Source of the DNA: Rugamonas aquatica
GTDB taxonomy: Bacteria > Pseudomonadota > Gammaproteobacteria > Burkholderiales > Burkholderiaceae_D
Reading direction: 5' to 3'
DNA: 64,000 nucleotides
Assembly (NCBI RefSeq): GCF_009380215.1
Contig: NZ_WHUG01000004.1
Span: forward strand, 434,001 to 498,000
The notes under the pieces were generated by a model that had not been told where the DNA came from, searched no databases, and was given only the letters and a program-made list of their open reading frames with translations. The first letter of the stretch is position 1. The number at the start of each line of letters is the position of its first letter. A program made the position numbers and the translations under genes. Below are positions 9,255 through 17,140 of this stretch, in pieces.

Positions 9255-9295
9255 GGATAAAATTCGCCAACCCTACGGGCTGGATGATTTTATCC
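9255..9295. other. 41-base near-symmetrical stem-loop in the 403-base gap 9128-9530
   Basis: GGATAAAAT (9255-9263) pairs perfectly with ATTTTATCC (9287-9295). Inside, CCA pairs with TGG and CCC with GGG around the loop TAC, all centred on base 9275. The fold has a short internal loop and one mismatch. TTTTT occurs seven bases after it on the plus strand, so terminator activity is possible, but no gene ends here. The rest of the 9128-9530 gap holds the tRNA promoter and no convincing gene. Confidence 0.55.
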
Positions 9296-9530
9296 TCGAA
9301 TTTTTCCACGGCATCAATGTCAACGCATCGATGATCACAGCGAGCTGATCGGGCAAGCGTTGCACACCCTCGGCAAAAAAACTGCATGTCGACGGCATTC
9401 CGGCGCGGCGGTAACTGGAATTTCTGCGCAAAACGAGGGTATCATGACTCCATATATTGACGAACGCGGCGACAGCGATCAGCGGCCGTTTCTCGGTCAA
9501 TAATAATAAGATTTTCTTGAACAGGGTAGT

Positions 9531-10361
9531 ATGAAGACTATTGAATTGGCAGGCGGTCCACATGCCGTGCTGGCATTGCATGGCCTGCTGGGGAACCCGC
9601 TGGAAATGCAGTATGTGGGCAAGCGCCTGCAACGTGCAGGGTATACGGTGGTCATCCCGCTGATACCGGGCTATGGCTATTCGTCCGGCCAGGCCGACTC
9701 TTATCGGACCACGCGCAGCGAGCGCTGGTTCGAGGAAGTGTCGCGCCTGTTCGACCAGCTCAAGCAGACCCACAAGAGCGTGTCGGTGGTCGGCCTGTGC
9801 ATCGGCGCGGTGCTGGCCTTGCGTCTTGCTATCGAGCGCGGCGACGAAGTGGCCGCCCTCGGCCTGCTGGCCACCACCTTGTCGTACGACGGCTGGAGCA
9901 TCCCCAAGTATCGCTTCCTGCTGCCGCTGGCGTACTACACGCCGGCGCGCCACTGGTACTCCTACCAGGAACGCTATCCCTACGGTCTGAAAAACGAAAA
10001 CTTGCGGCGCTGGATCGCGCGCGAGATGAAGGTCAGCGATTCGTCGGCGGCCGGTGCCTCGCGCCTGTCGGCCGAGGGCATCTTCCAGGCCCACCGCCTG
10101 ATCAAGCAGGTGCGCAGCCAGTTGTCCAAAGTGATCGCGCCGGCGCTGATTATCCATGCCGAGGAAGACGACGTCGCCAGCACCAAGAGTGCCGACCTGG
10201 TCGAACGCAGCATCAGCTCGCCGAGCCGCCGCAAGATCATCTTGCACGACAGCTACCACATCATCACCCTCGACAATGAGAAAGAACTCGTTGCCGACGA
10301 GACGATCGCGTTCTTCAACCAGCACCTGCCTGCCGAAGACGCGCTGCTGAACCGCGCTTAA
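9531..10361 (+). CDS. Alpha/beta hydrolase with a cysteine nucleophile (acyltransferase or thioesterase of a lipid cluster)
   Basis: 276 residues, start ATG with AGGG upstream. The fold is that of carboxylesterases such as Est30: the HGLLG oxyanion motif is at 17-21 and the nucleophile elbow GLCIG at 88-92, with Cys90 where esterases have Ser. Asp213/214 (HAEEDD) and His243 (DSYH) complete a triad. A Cys in this elbow is known from PHA synthases (GxCxG) and dienelactone hydrolases, enzymes that hold acyl groups as thioesters. The genes for an ACP (starting 25 bases downstream) and a ketosynthase follow on the same strand, so it probably releases or transfers acyl chains from the ACP. No membrane segment or signal peptide is seen. 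Confidence 0.8.
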   Translation: MKTIELAGGPHAVLALHGLLGNPLEMQYVGKRLQRAGYTVVIPLIPGYGYSSGQADSYRTTRSERWFEEVSRLFDQLKQTHKSVSVVGLCIGAVLALRLAIERGDEVAALGLLATTLSYDGWSIPKYRFLLPLAYYTPARHWYSYQERYPYGLKNENLRRWIAREMKVSDSSAAGASRLSAEGIFQAHRLIKQVRSQLSKVIAPALIIHAEEDDVASTKSADLVERSISSPSRRKIILHDSYHIITLDNEKELVADETIAFFNQHLPAEDALLNRA

Positions 10362-10386
10362 CACATTCCATACTGAGACTATTTTT

Positions 10387-10632
10387 ATGAATTCCTTTCC
10401 AACCGTAGCCAAACTGCTCGCCAAAAGCCTCGACCTGCCGGAAGACCAGATCCAACCGCAAACCGAACTCGAAGCGCTGGGCGCCGATTCGCTGACCGTG
10501 ATCGAACTGATCTTCGACCTGGAAGAAGAGTTCGGCATCGAAGTCGGCGACGAGCGTCCTAAACTGGTCGTGGTGCAAGACATCGCCGACCAGATCGATA
10601 CCTACCTGGCCGGCAAGGCTGCCCAGGCATGA
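10387..10632 (+). CDS. Acyl carrier protein
   Basis: 81 residues, acidic and helical. The 4'-phosphopantetheine attachment serine is Ser35 in GADSLTVIEL, followed by the usual acidic helix II (FDLEEEFGIEV). It would carry growing or finished acyl chains for the adjacent ketosynthase. Its stop overlaps the ketosynthase start (ATGA at 10629), which implies coupled translation in a fixed ratio. This is not the housekeeping ACP gene, which normally sits between fabG and fabF; those genes are absent here, so this ACP is probably dedicated to the local pathway. Confidence 0.93.
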   Translation: MNSFPTVAKLLAKSLDLPEDQIQPQTELEALGADSLTVIELIFDLEEEFGIEVGDERPKLVVVQDIADQIDTYLAGKAAQA

Positions 10633-11864
10633 CCGCGCAGCGCGTGGTGATCACCGGCCTGGGAGCGATTTCCTCCCTGGGCGTTGGCGCCGACCATAAT
10701 TTCGAGCAGGCGCTGGCCGGCCACAGCGGCATCGGCCTGCTGCAGCTGGGCGGCGACCGCCAGCGTCCCGGCACGCCGGCCGCGCAGATACGCGGCCCTT
10801 TGCCGGAGCTGGTCAAGACTTCGGAACTGCCGGTGTTCGACCGCTTCGCGCTGCTGGGCTGGGCTGCCGCCAGCGAGGCGCTGGCCCAGTCGGGCCTGGA
10901 CGCCACCGTCGCGCCCGAACGCAGCGGCGTGTTCTGGGGCACCGGCATGGGCGGCGCGCTCACCGTGGAATCCGGCTATGTCGATTTGTTCATCGACGGT
11001 AAAACCCGCGTGCGGCCGATGTCGGTCGTGGCCGGCATGAACAACGCGTCTGCGGCGCAGATCGCGCTGCGCTGCGGCTTCAAGGGCAGTGTCAACAATT
11101 ACAGCAGCGCTTGCGTGTCGTCGGCGCAGGCCATCGGCGAAGCCTATCGCCACATCCGCCACGGTTACGCCGATCGCGTGCTGGCCGGCGGTTCGGAAGC
11201 CTTGCTGAGCTACGGCGTGGTCAGCGCATGGGACGCCTTGCGCGTGCTGGCGCCGGTCGATGCCGAGCATCCCGAGCGTTCGTGCCGGCCATTCTCGGCC
11301 GGACGCGGCGGCCTGGTGCTGGGTGAGGCGGGCGCGGCGGTCATGCTGGAATCGCTGGAGTCGGCGCAGGCGCGCGGCGCCACCATCCTGGCCGAGCTGG
11401 TCTCCTACGGCACCAGCAACGACGCCACCCACATCACCAAGCCCGACGCCGACGGCCAGGAGCGGGCGATGCGCCAGGCGCTGGAGCAGTCCGGTCTGCC
11501 GTTGTCGGCGATCGGCTACATCAACGCCCACGGCGCCGGCACCGCGGCCGGCGACGTCGCCGAGACCACGTCGATCAAGCAAGCTTTTGGCGAACTGGCG
11601 GGCAAGCTGCTGGTCAGCTCCACCAAGTCCATGCACGGCCATACGCTGGGCGCGGCAGGGGCATTGGAATTCGTGCTGACCACGCAGGCCGTGCGCCACG
11701 GCGCCGTGCCGCCGACGGCCTTCCTCGACAAAGCCGATCCTGAGTGCGATCTCGACTACGTGCCGCGCGAATGCCGGCGCGGACTGGACTTGCAGGCCGC
11801 CATGTCGAACTCCTTCGCTTTCGGCGGCAGCAATGTCGCGCTGATCGTCAGCGCTTTCCGGTGA
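10629..11864 (+). CDS. Beta-ketoacyl-ACP synthase (FabF-like), pathway-specific
   Basis: 411 residues, the normal length of a KAS II-type condensing enzyme. The Cys-His-His triad is complete: Cys162 in YSSACVSS, His301 in NAHGAGT and His338 in KSMHGH, with Lys333. It condenses an acyl primer with malonyl-ACP. The active site context SSACVSS differs from the usual TACSS, and HGAGT replaces HGTGT, which suggests a specialised substrate. No ketoreductase, dehydratase or chain-length factor lies nearby, so it would rely on fatty acid synthase enzymes or carry out a single condensation. The start overlaps the ACP stop, and the end overlaps the next start (GTGA). Confidence 0.9.
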   Translation: MTAQRVVITGLGAISSLGVGADHNFEQALAGHSGIGLLQLGGDRQRPGTPAAQIRGPLPELVKTSELPVFDRFALLGWAAASEALAQSGLDATVAPERSGVFWGTGMGGALTVESGYVDLFIDGKTRVRPMSVVAGMNNASAAQIALRCGFKGSVNNYSSACVSSAQAIGEAYRHIRHGYADRVLAGGSEALLSYGVVSAWDALRVLAPVDAEHPERSCRPFSAGRGGLVLGEAGAAVMLESLESAQARGATILAELVSYGTSNDATHITKPDADGQERAMRQALEQSGLPLSAIGYINAHGAGTAAGDVAETTSIKQAFGELAGKLLVSSTKSMHGHTLGAAGALEFVLTTQAVRHGAVPPTAFLDKADPECDLDYVPRECRRGLDLQAAMSNSFAFGGSNVALIVSAFR

Positions 11865-12559
11865 GCGTTCCGTATCGGCGTTGGGCCGCGATGGCCTTGC
11901 TGTGCATGGGCTACGCGCAGGCGCAAGAGAGCGCCAACCACCTGGTCGGCGATGTCGGCCTGGGTGTCAGTGCCGCGCCGGTCGCGGTGGCGGCGCAGTC
12001 GCGCAGCACCGGCGTGGTCCCGTATCTCAACTTCGATTACGGCCCGGCGTTTGCGCGCATCGACACCTTCGGCGTCAAGCTGGCGCCTGTGGGCTATGGC
12101 AGTGTCGAACTGGTGACGCGCGCGATGGAGGATGGCTACCGCGCCAGCGCGCCGCCGCAAGCGCGCCGGAGCTCGTCGCTGCCGCTGGGCCTGGGCACCT
12201 TGCAGGTGACGCCGGTCGGCGCCTTCATGGCCAATCTGTACCGCGACCTGGGCAAATCGCACGGCGCCATGCTGGACCTGATGTACGCGGCGGAAATCGA
12301 GCAAGGGCCTTACGCCTTCTATCCGCAGGCCGGCCTCGAATACCGTTCGGCCAGCTATGTGCGCTATTACGACGGCGTCGCCCGCCATGCCAACAATCCG
12401 TTTGTCGGCCTGCTGGTGGAAGCTCATTTGGGCGGACACTGGTACCTGGTCGCCAACGTGCGCCGCACCTGGCTGGACGATTCCATCCGCAGCAATCCCG
12501 CCGTACGCCGGCGCTCGCTCGATTCCGGGCTGGCTGCGCTCAGCTACCGCTTCGATTGA
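11861..12559 (+). CDS. MipA/OmpV-like outer membrane protein
   Basis: 232 residues from the GTG at 11861, which overlaps the ketosynthase stop by four bases (GTGA). This gives a signal peptide ending AQA, cleaved before QESAN. The mature part has alternating beta strands, repeated Y/F-rich segments (VPYLNFDYGPAF, YAFYPQAGLEYRSASYVRYY) and a terminal aromatic pattern SYRFD, all typical of a MipA/OmpV-type beta barrel. Translational coupling to a ketosynthase suggests that it exports or anchors the product of the cluster, or senses its effect on the envelope; that is inference. Confidence 0.75.
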   Translation: MSVPYRRWAAMALLCMGYAQAQESANHLVGDVGLGVSAAPVAVAAQSRSTGVVPYLNFDYGPAFARIDTFGVKLAPVGYGSVELVTRAMEDGYRASAPPQARRSSSLPLGLGTLQVTPVGAFMANLYRDLGKSHGAMLDLMYAAEIEQGPYAFYPQAGLEYRSASYVRYYDGVARHANNPFVGLLVEAHLGGHWYLVANVRRTWLDDSIRSNPAVRRRSLDSGLAALSYRFD

Positions 12560-12584
12560 AAATCTTCAACTTCACGCACACACG

Positions 12585-12917
12585 ATGATGAAACCAATTT
12601 CCTATTTGATCCCGCTGTTCGCTGTCGTATTTTCCCTCTCCGCCTACGCGGGCAACGCCGCCAAAGCACCTCGCCAGGATGGCGGCAGCAGCAGCCGCAT
12701 CGAGGTCACCGACGACGGGGGCGTGGCGACCATCCGTGGCATGGGCGGCACCACCAACATCTTGGGCGACAAGGTGGAGCTGTTGCAAGGCGTCGTGTAT
12801 CTGAACGGCCGCTCCTACGGCACGGTGCCCAATAGTAGCGAAATCAAATACGTGGTAACGAAGACCGCCCGCACACTGTACGTGGACGGCAAGCCGCGCA
12901 GTCCCGCCGCAAAATAA
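12585..12917 (+). CDS. Small secreted protein at the end of the ketosynthase cluster
   Basis: 110 residues from the first of two adjacent ATGs. The signal peptide is MMKPISYLIPLFAVVFSLSAYA, cleaved before GNAAK. The ~88-residue mature domain is Gly/Ser-rich and beta-like (GGVATIRGMGGTTNILG, VVYLNGRSYGTVPNSS) with no cysteines. The family is not recognised. It follows the OMP gene by 25 bases on the same strand and is probably the last gene of the cluster. The 45 bases after it hold a tetranucleotide repeat. Confidence 0.7.
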   Translation: MMKPISYLIPLFAVVFSLSAYAGNAAKAPRQDGGSSSRIEVTDDGGVATIRGMGGTTNILGDKVELLQGVVYLNGRSYGTVPNSSEIKYVVTKTARTLYVDGKPRSPAAK

Positions 12918-12922
12918 GCCGC

Positions 12923-12962
12923 CTGTCTGTCTGTCTGTCTGTCTGTCTGCCTGTCTGCCTGC
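12923..12962. repeat. (CTGT)n tetranucleotide microsatellite
   Basis: Six perfect CTGT units followed by CTGC, CTGT, CTGC and CTGC fill the 45-base gap between two convergent genes and abut the stop codon (12963-12965) of the PepSY gene. Slippage here would not alter either protein, as it lies outside both reading frames, but could change the length of the shared 3' region. Confidence 0.95.
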
Positions 12963-14057
12963 TTACTTGCCGCGCCTTCTGCGCATGACGAGTCCGGTAG
13001 TCAGCAACAACATCGGCAGCAGCCCGGTCAGCAGCGCCAGTGCCTGACCGCTGACGCCCAGCGCCTTGCCGCCATGTAGCGCCTCCAGCACGCCGAGCGC
13101 CTGCTGGACGCCTTCGCGCTCGCTTGCGCGCCGCTCCTTCATCACGCGGCCCGAGTAGGCGTCGACAAACACCTCCACCTTTTCGCCGCGCTGCGGACCG
13201 CTGCGCGGCACCATATCGACGCGGAACACGCCGCCCTTGGTGAAGGGCGCCATGATGAGGCGCGTCTCGGCGTCGCCGTAGCGCCGGTGGGCCACGGTCC
13301 ACGCCTGGCGCAGCGACAGCCGCTGGCCGGACGCGGCGGGCTGCGAGCGGTAGCCGAACGCGGGATCGAGCACGGTCTCGAACTGCAAGGCCAGTCCGCT
13401 GGCCAGCAGGATGGCCAGCGCCAGTGCCGCCACGCTGCCGATCCGCCGGTGCCAGCGCGCCGGCGCCGTGTCGACGATGGCCGCAGCCGCCTTGCCGCGC
13501 ACGGCCCGCCAGCGGTTGACGGCGGTGATCGCGCCGGCCGCCAGCAGCACCAGCAGGCAAGCCGCCGTGACGATCTGCAACAGCTTGCCCACCGCGCCCA
13601 GCGTCAGGCTGGTGTGCAGCGCGTAGAGCAGGCCGATCAGGTCGCGCCGGTCCAGCGACCACGCGCCGTAGGGCGTGACCACCAGCGCCTCGCCGGTGCC
13701 GGGATGCAGGCGCGCCAGCCAGTAGCGCCGTTCGCTGGGGATCAGCGGATCGGGCGTCGGCCAGAAGCCGGTGGTCAGACGGCCGGCATCGTCGATCTGC
13801 GTGACGCCGATGCCGGCCGCGCCGGGATGCTGGCGTTCCAGCGCGTCCGCCATGTCCACCAGCGGCACGCGGCGGGCGGCCGGCACCGTCAGCTCCGGGT
13901 TGAGCCAGTCGTCCAGCGGATCGGACAGCACCAGCAGGCTGCCGCTCAATCCCTGCACCACGAAGAAGGCGCCGAACACATAAGCCAGCCAGCGGTGCGC
14001 GGAGCGCCACCAGATCCGCATGTCGCGCCGCTTGCGCGCTGGTTCAGTAGCGGGCAT
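12963..14057 (-). CDS. PepSY-associated membrane protein of the iron-uptake module
   Basis: 364 residues from the ATG at 14057, which overlaps the end of the TonB receptor gene by 14 bases and has GGAG upstream. The PepSY_TM layout is clear: a first helix after RSAHRWLAYVFGAFFVVQGLSGSLL (~14-38), a large periplasmic PepSY part, helices near 135-160 and 185-205, and a last helix near 335-355 before a basic tail. Proteins of this class (PiuB-like) sit beside siderophore receptors; they are thought to help reduce or release ferric siderophore at the inner membrane. It is co-transcribed with the receptor and probably Fur-controlled through the box at 16118. Confidence 0.88.
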   Translation of the reverse strand: MPATEPARKRRDMRIWWRSAHRWLAYVFGAFFVVQGLSGSLLVLSDPLDDWLNPELTVPAARRVPLVDMADALERQHPGAAGIGVTQIDDAGRLTTGFWPTPDPLIPSERRYWLARLHPGTGEALVVTPYGAWSLDRRDLIGLLYALHTSLTLGAVGKLLQIVTAACLLVLLAAGAITAVNRWRAVRGKAAAAIVDTAPARWHRRIGSVAALALAILLASGLALQFETVLDPAFGYRSQPAASGQRLSLRQAWTVAHRRYGDAETRLIMAPFTKGGVFRVDMVPRSGPQRGEKVEVFVDAYSGRVMKERRASEREGVQQALGVLEALHGGKALGVSGQALALLTGLLPMLLLTTGLVMRRRRGK

Positions 14058-16023
14058 TGATGCGTACTCCGGCGGTGCGTCCTTTGCCGACCTGGTACAG
14101 CGTGCCGTAAGGCGCACCGGCGGCAAACGCGTACACGGCGTAGGCCTTGTCGGTCAGATTGTCGATGCTCAGGTCGGCCGACAGCGTCTGGTTCAACTGC
14201 CACGACACGCCCGCGCTGTACAGCGCATACGCTTGCTGGCCGACGCTGTTGGTTTCGTTGAACCAGGTCTTGCCGACATAGCTGATGCCGGCGCGTGGGA
14301 TCAGGCGGCCGCCTCCGGCCAGCGTTATCGTGTACTCGGCGCTGAGGTTGCCGGTGGCGTTGGGCGCGTAGGGCACCTTGTTGCCGGTCAGGTTGATGCC
14401 GGGGTTGGCGGCGTCGGCGTAGCGGGTGAACTTGGTGTCGTTGAGCGCGGCGCCGGCCTTCAGGTACAGGCTGCGCGTGGCTTGCCATCTTGCGTTCAGG
14501 CTTGCGCCCTTGGTTTCCACCTCGCCGGCGTTTTGCAGATACTGGCCCTGTACCGGGCCGACCGACAGCTGATAATCCCTGGTACGCATGAAGTAGGCGG
14601 AGCCGGACAGTTCCAGTCGGTGGTCCAGCAGTTCGCTGCGGAAGCCAGTTTCCAGGTTGCGCGTGGTTTGCGGATCGTAGGTGTAGCCGATGTTTTGCGG
14701 CGTCACCGCGCGCGTGTAGCCGCCGGCCTTGAAGCCGGTGCTGTACAGGCCGTACACGGTGAGGTCGTCGGACAGCCGGTAGTTCAAGCCCAGCTTGGGC
14801 GAGGTGGCGTGGAAGGTCTTCTCGCCGCCCAGCGCCATCGCGCCGTAGCTGGTGTCGGCACGGGCGCGCTCGCGTTCGAAGCGCAGGCCGGGCACCACGT
14901 CCAGGAGGGCGGTGGCATGCCAGGTGGCTTCGCCGTAGGCCGCGATCGAGCGGATGTTTTGCTTCGAACTCAGCGTCGCGGCGGGTACGTCGCGCGTGAA
15001 GTCCAGGTCTTGATAGTAGATGCCGGCCACGTAGTCGATGGATGGTCCAGGTTTGGAGACCAGCCGCAGTTCCTGGCTCAGGGTGCGCTGGGTTTCCGGC
15101 GTGTAGGTGGCGAAGATGGTGCGGTCGAAATTGCGGTCCTGGAAGCCGGTCAGCGACGACAGCGTGGCCGCGCCGAAGTCGTAGGCGGCGTTGAGGCCGA
15201 AGCTGTCCGTGCGCAGCTTGTAGTGCGAGGGCATGGGCAGCGCCTGGCGAGCGCCCAGGTCGGGGCCGACTACGTAGTACTCCTCGTCGAAGCGCAGCGT
15301 GTCGCGGGCGGCCGTCAGCATCAGGTCGAGCGGGCTGTTGGCCGGCGCGTAGCGCAGCCGCATGCGGCCGTTGACGTCGCTGCCGTCGCCGAGGCGGGCG
15401 CCGGTCATCATGTTTTTCATTTCGCCCCGGTCCTTGCGGCTGCCGACGGCGAAGTCGGCAAACAAGCCATCCTGCATCAGCGGCGTGTTCATCAGCAGTT
15501 GCGCGCCATGGCCGCGCTGGTCGACATCGGCCGATGCATCGAAGCGCGGCTTGCCGTCCGGCTTGCGCGTCACCACGCTGATGATGCCGCCCACCGCGCC
15601 GCGTCCGTACAGAGTGCCTTGCGGGCCGTACAGGATCTCCACCTGCTCCAGCCCCTGCGGCAGTAACTGCGAGAACAGCGCCTGGTCTTGCGGCAGGCCG
15701 TCGACGTACAGCTGCGCGGTCGGATTGTAGTAGTCCACCGAGGATAGGCCGCGGATGGTGACGTTGGTGTAGGCCCTGCTGGAGCGCTTGCGGATGTTCA
15801 CGTCGGTGAACACGCGGTCGATCTGGTCCACGCTGCTCAGGCCACGCGGCCTGAATGCCGACTGGCCGGCGGTGTCGAAGGCGCCGGCGATGTCGTCGGC
15901 TTTCTGGTCGCGCTTGGTCGCCGTCACCGTCACGGTGGGCAGGGTTGCTTCCGTGGCCGCATCCTGCGCCACGGCGTTGCCCGCGCATAAAGCCAGTCCC
16001 ATCCAGTACTTTGCTGCTTTCAT
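14044..16023 (-). CDS. TonB-dependent siderophore receptor (FyuA-like)
   Basis: 659 residues from the ATG at 16023, with GAGGAAG upstream and a signal peptide ending NAVAQ. A TonB box-like stretch (TLPTVTVTATKR) is followed by the plug domain (AYTNVTIRGLSSVDYY, VEILYGPQGTLYGRGAVGGIISVVTRKP) and a beta barrel that ends in VRINARY, with the aromatic last residue needed for barrel insertion. It imports a ferric chelate using TonB energy. The plug wording and short length fit receptors related to FyuA rather than FhuA, but the ligand cannot be read from sequence. It lies in an operon with the PepSY protein and diverges from an AraC regulator across a Fur box. Confidence 0.93.
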   Translation of the reverse strand: MKAAKYWMGLALCAGNAVAQDAATEATLPTVTVTATKRDQKADDIAGAFDTAGQSAFRPRGLSSVDQIDRVFTDVNIRKRSSRAYTNVTIRGLSSVDYYNPTAQLYVDGLPQDQALFSQLLPQGLEQVEILYGPQGTLYGRGAVGGIISVVTRKPDGKPRFDASADVDQRGHGAQLLMNTPLMQDGLFADFAVGSRKDRGEMKNMMTGARLGDGSDVNGRMRLRYAPANSPLDLMLTAARDTLRFDEEYYVVGPDLGARQALPMPSHYKLRTDSFGLNAAYDFGAATLSSLTGFQDRNFDRTIFATYTPETQRTLSQELRLVSKPGPSIDYVAGIYYQDLDFTRDVPAATLSSKQNIRSIAAYGEATWHATALLDVVPGLRFERERARADTSYGAMALGGEKTFHATSPKLGLNYRLSDDLTVYGLYSTGFKAGGYTRAVTPQNIGYTYDPQTTRNLETGFRSELLDHRLELSGSAYFMRTRDYQLSVGPVQGQYLQNAGEVETKGASLNARWQATRSLYLKAGAALNDTKFTRYADAANPGINLTGNKVPYAPNATGNLSAEYTITLAGGGRLIPRAGISYVGKTWFNETNSVGQQAYALYSAGVSWQLNQTLSADLSIDNLTDKAYAVYAFAAGAPYGTLYQVGKGRTAGVRINARY

Positions 16024-16117
16024 ATTGCTTCCTCTATGCCTGAAAGCATCGAAGGTAGGGCAGTGCGCCGTGCAGGGGGAGCAAGATCCGGTATCAAATA
16101 ACACGTTCAGGAATTAT

Positions 16118-16136
16118 AATGAGACTTATTCTCAAT
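16118..16136. promoter_or_regulatory. Fur box between receptor operon and AraC regulator
   Basis: AATGAGACTTATTCTCAAT contains the inverted repeat TGAGA-N5-TCTCA (16120-16134), a near-perfect 7-1-7 Fur operator with one mismatch between its arms. It is 95 bases before the receptor start and 15 bases before the regulator start, so it can repress both under iron-replete conditions. Confidence 0.8.
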
Positions 16137-16150
16137 TGAGTGGCCTGCCC

Positions 16151-17116
16151 ATGTCCAAGCGTCCCGCCTCCCGACTCGTCATTCCCCACCATGCGCGCCA
16201 GAGCACGGATATGGATGGCGTGGCGTGGGGGCTGTCCGGCGAGGCGGTGCATATCGGCCTGGTGGACCGGCATGTGGAGCAGGATGTCAGCCTGCCGTCG
16301 GAATCGGTGGCGCCGCATTTGTCGCTGACCTTGCTGATCGAAGGACGCGGACATTTCCTGATGGGCGGCGACGTCACGCCCTGCCAGTTCGTGAGCGGGC
16401 ACTGCCTGTTGAGTTGCGGTTGGGAGCCTTTCGGCGGCGAGGATTTCATTCCGGCGCATACCCATTTCCAGGCGGTGCTGTTCCGCTATCCGCTGAATCT
16501 GCGGCTGGTGTTCGGCGAGGCGGCGCCGGTGCCGCGCACCGGTTGCGATGTCTACCCGCATCCGCGCGCGCGGGCGTGGCTGGCGCGCTTGCCGATGATG
16601 CCGTGGATGCTGGAGCTCGCCAACGAGCTGATAGCGCAAGGGCTGCCGACCGAACCGCTGGCGCTGCTGCGCGCCCAGGCGCAAGCCTTGAAGGCGCTGC
16701 ACGATGTGGCGGCCGAACTGGCCGGCGGCCAGGACCGGCTGGAGCAGGAGGGCGCCGGCGTCGCCGCAGGCAAGCGCATGGCGCTGACCGGGCGCGATCG
16801 CCGCAGCCTGCTGGACGCGCGCCGCCATATCGACGCCCATGTGGCCGAGGCGCTCAGCGTGGCCGGCATCGCCGCCGCCTCGGGCTTGAACGAGGCCACG
16901 CTGAAGCAGGGCTTCCGCCAGTTGTTCGGCGCCAGCGTCTACGATTACGTGCTGCAAAGCCGCTGCCAGCGGGCGGCCGAGCTGTTGCGCACTACCGCGC
17001 TGGCGATGCCGGCCGTGGCCGAGCGCTGCGGCTTCGCCCACGCCAGCCATCTGGCCAAACACTTCCGTCGCCGCTACGACGCCACGCCGCTGCAATACCG
17101 CAAGCAGCACGGATAG
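16151..17116 (+). CDS. AraC-family regulator of siderophore uptake (PchR-like)
   Basis: 321 residues from the ATG at 16151. The N-terminal ~200 residues are the ligand-binding part. The C-terminal ~100 hold two helix-turn-helix motifs: VAGIAAASGLNEATLKQGFRQLFG (~240-263) and AMPAVAERCGFAHASHLAKHFRRRY (~288-312). The GLNEATLKQGFRQLFG wording is typical of PchR/YbtA-type regulators, which activate the adjacent receptor gene when bound to the ferric siderophore. It is transcribed divergently from the receptor with a Fur box just upstream, so iron limitation and siderophore presence are both needed for induction. Confidence 0.9.
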   Translation: MSKRPASRLVIPHHARQSTDMDGVAWGLSGEAVHIGLVDRHVEQDVSLPSESVAPHLSLTLLIEGRGHFLMGGDVTPCQFVSGHCLLSCGWEPFGGEDFIPAHTHFQAVLFRYPLNLRLVFGEAAPVPRTGCDVYPHPRARAWLARLPMMPWMLELANELIAQGLPTEPLALLRAQAQALKALHDVAAELAGGQDRLEQEGAGVAAGKRMALTGRDRRSLLDARRHIDAHVAEALSVAGIAAASGLNEATLKQGFRQLFGASVYDYVLQSRCQRAAELLRTTALAMPAVAERCGFAHASHLAKHFRRRYDATPLQYRKQHG

Positions 17117-17140
17117 GCGCGCCAGATAGGTGCCGGACGT

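Noticed and set aside
9255..9295. Rho-independent terminator
   Set aside because: The stem is long and mostly A/T at its base, the T-run is offset by seven bases, and no gene ends immediately upstream on either strand; kept only as an unexplained hairpin.
9273..10583. Minus-strand open frame across the hydrolase and ACP genes
   Set aside because: The plus-strand genes carry complete active sites; this frame shows no family, though its start lies close to the hairpin at 9255-9295.
12844..14010. Alternative minus-strand frame including the CTGT repeat
   Set aside because: It runs through the repeat as RQTDRQTD-like peptide and is out of frame with the PepSY protein, which has a proper membrane layout.
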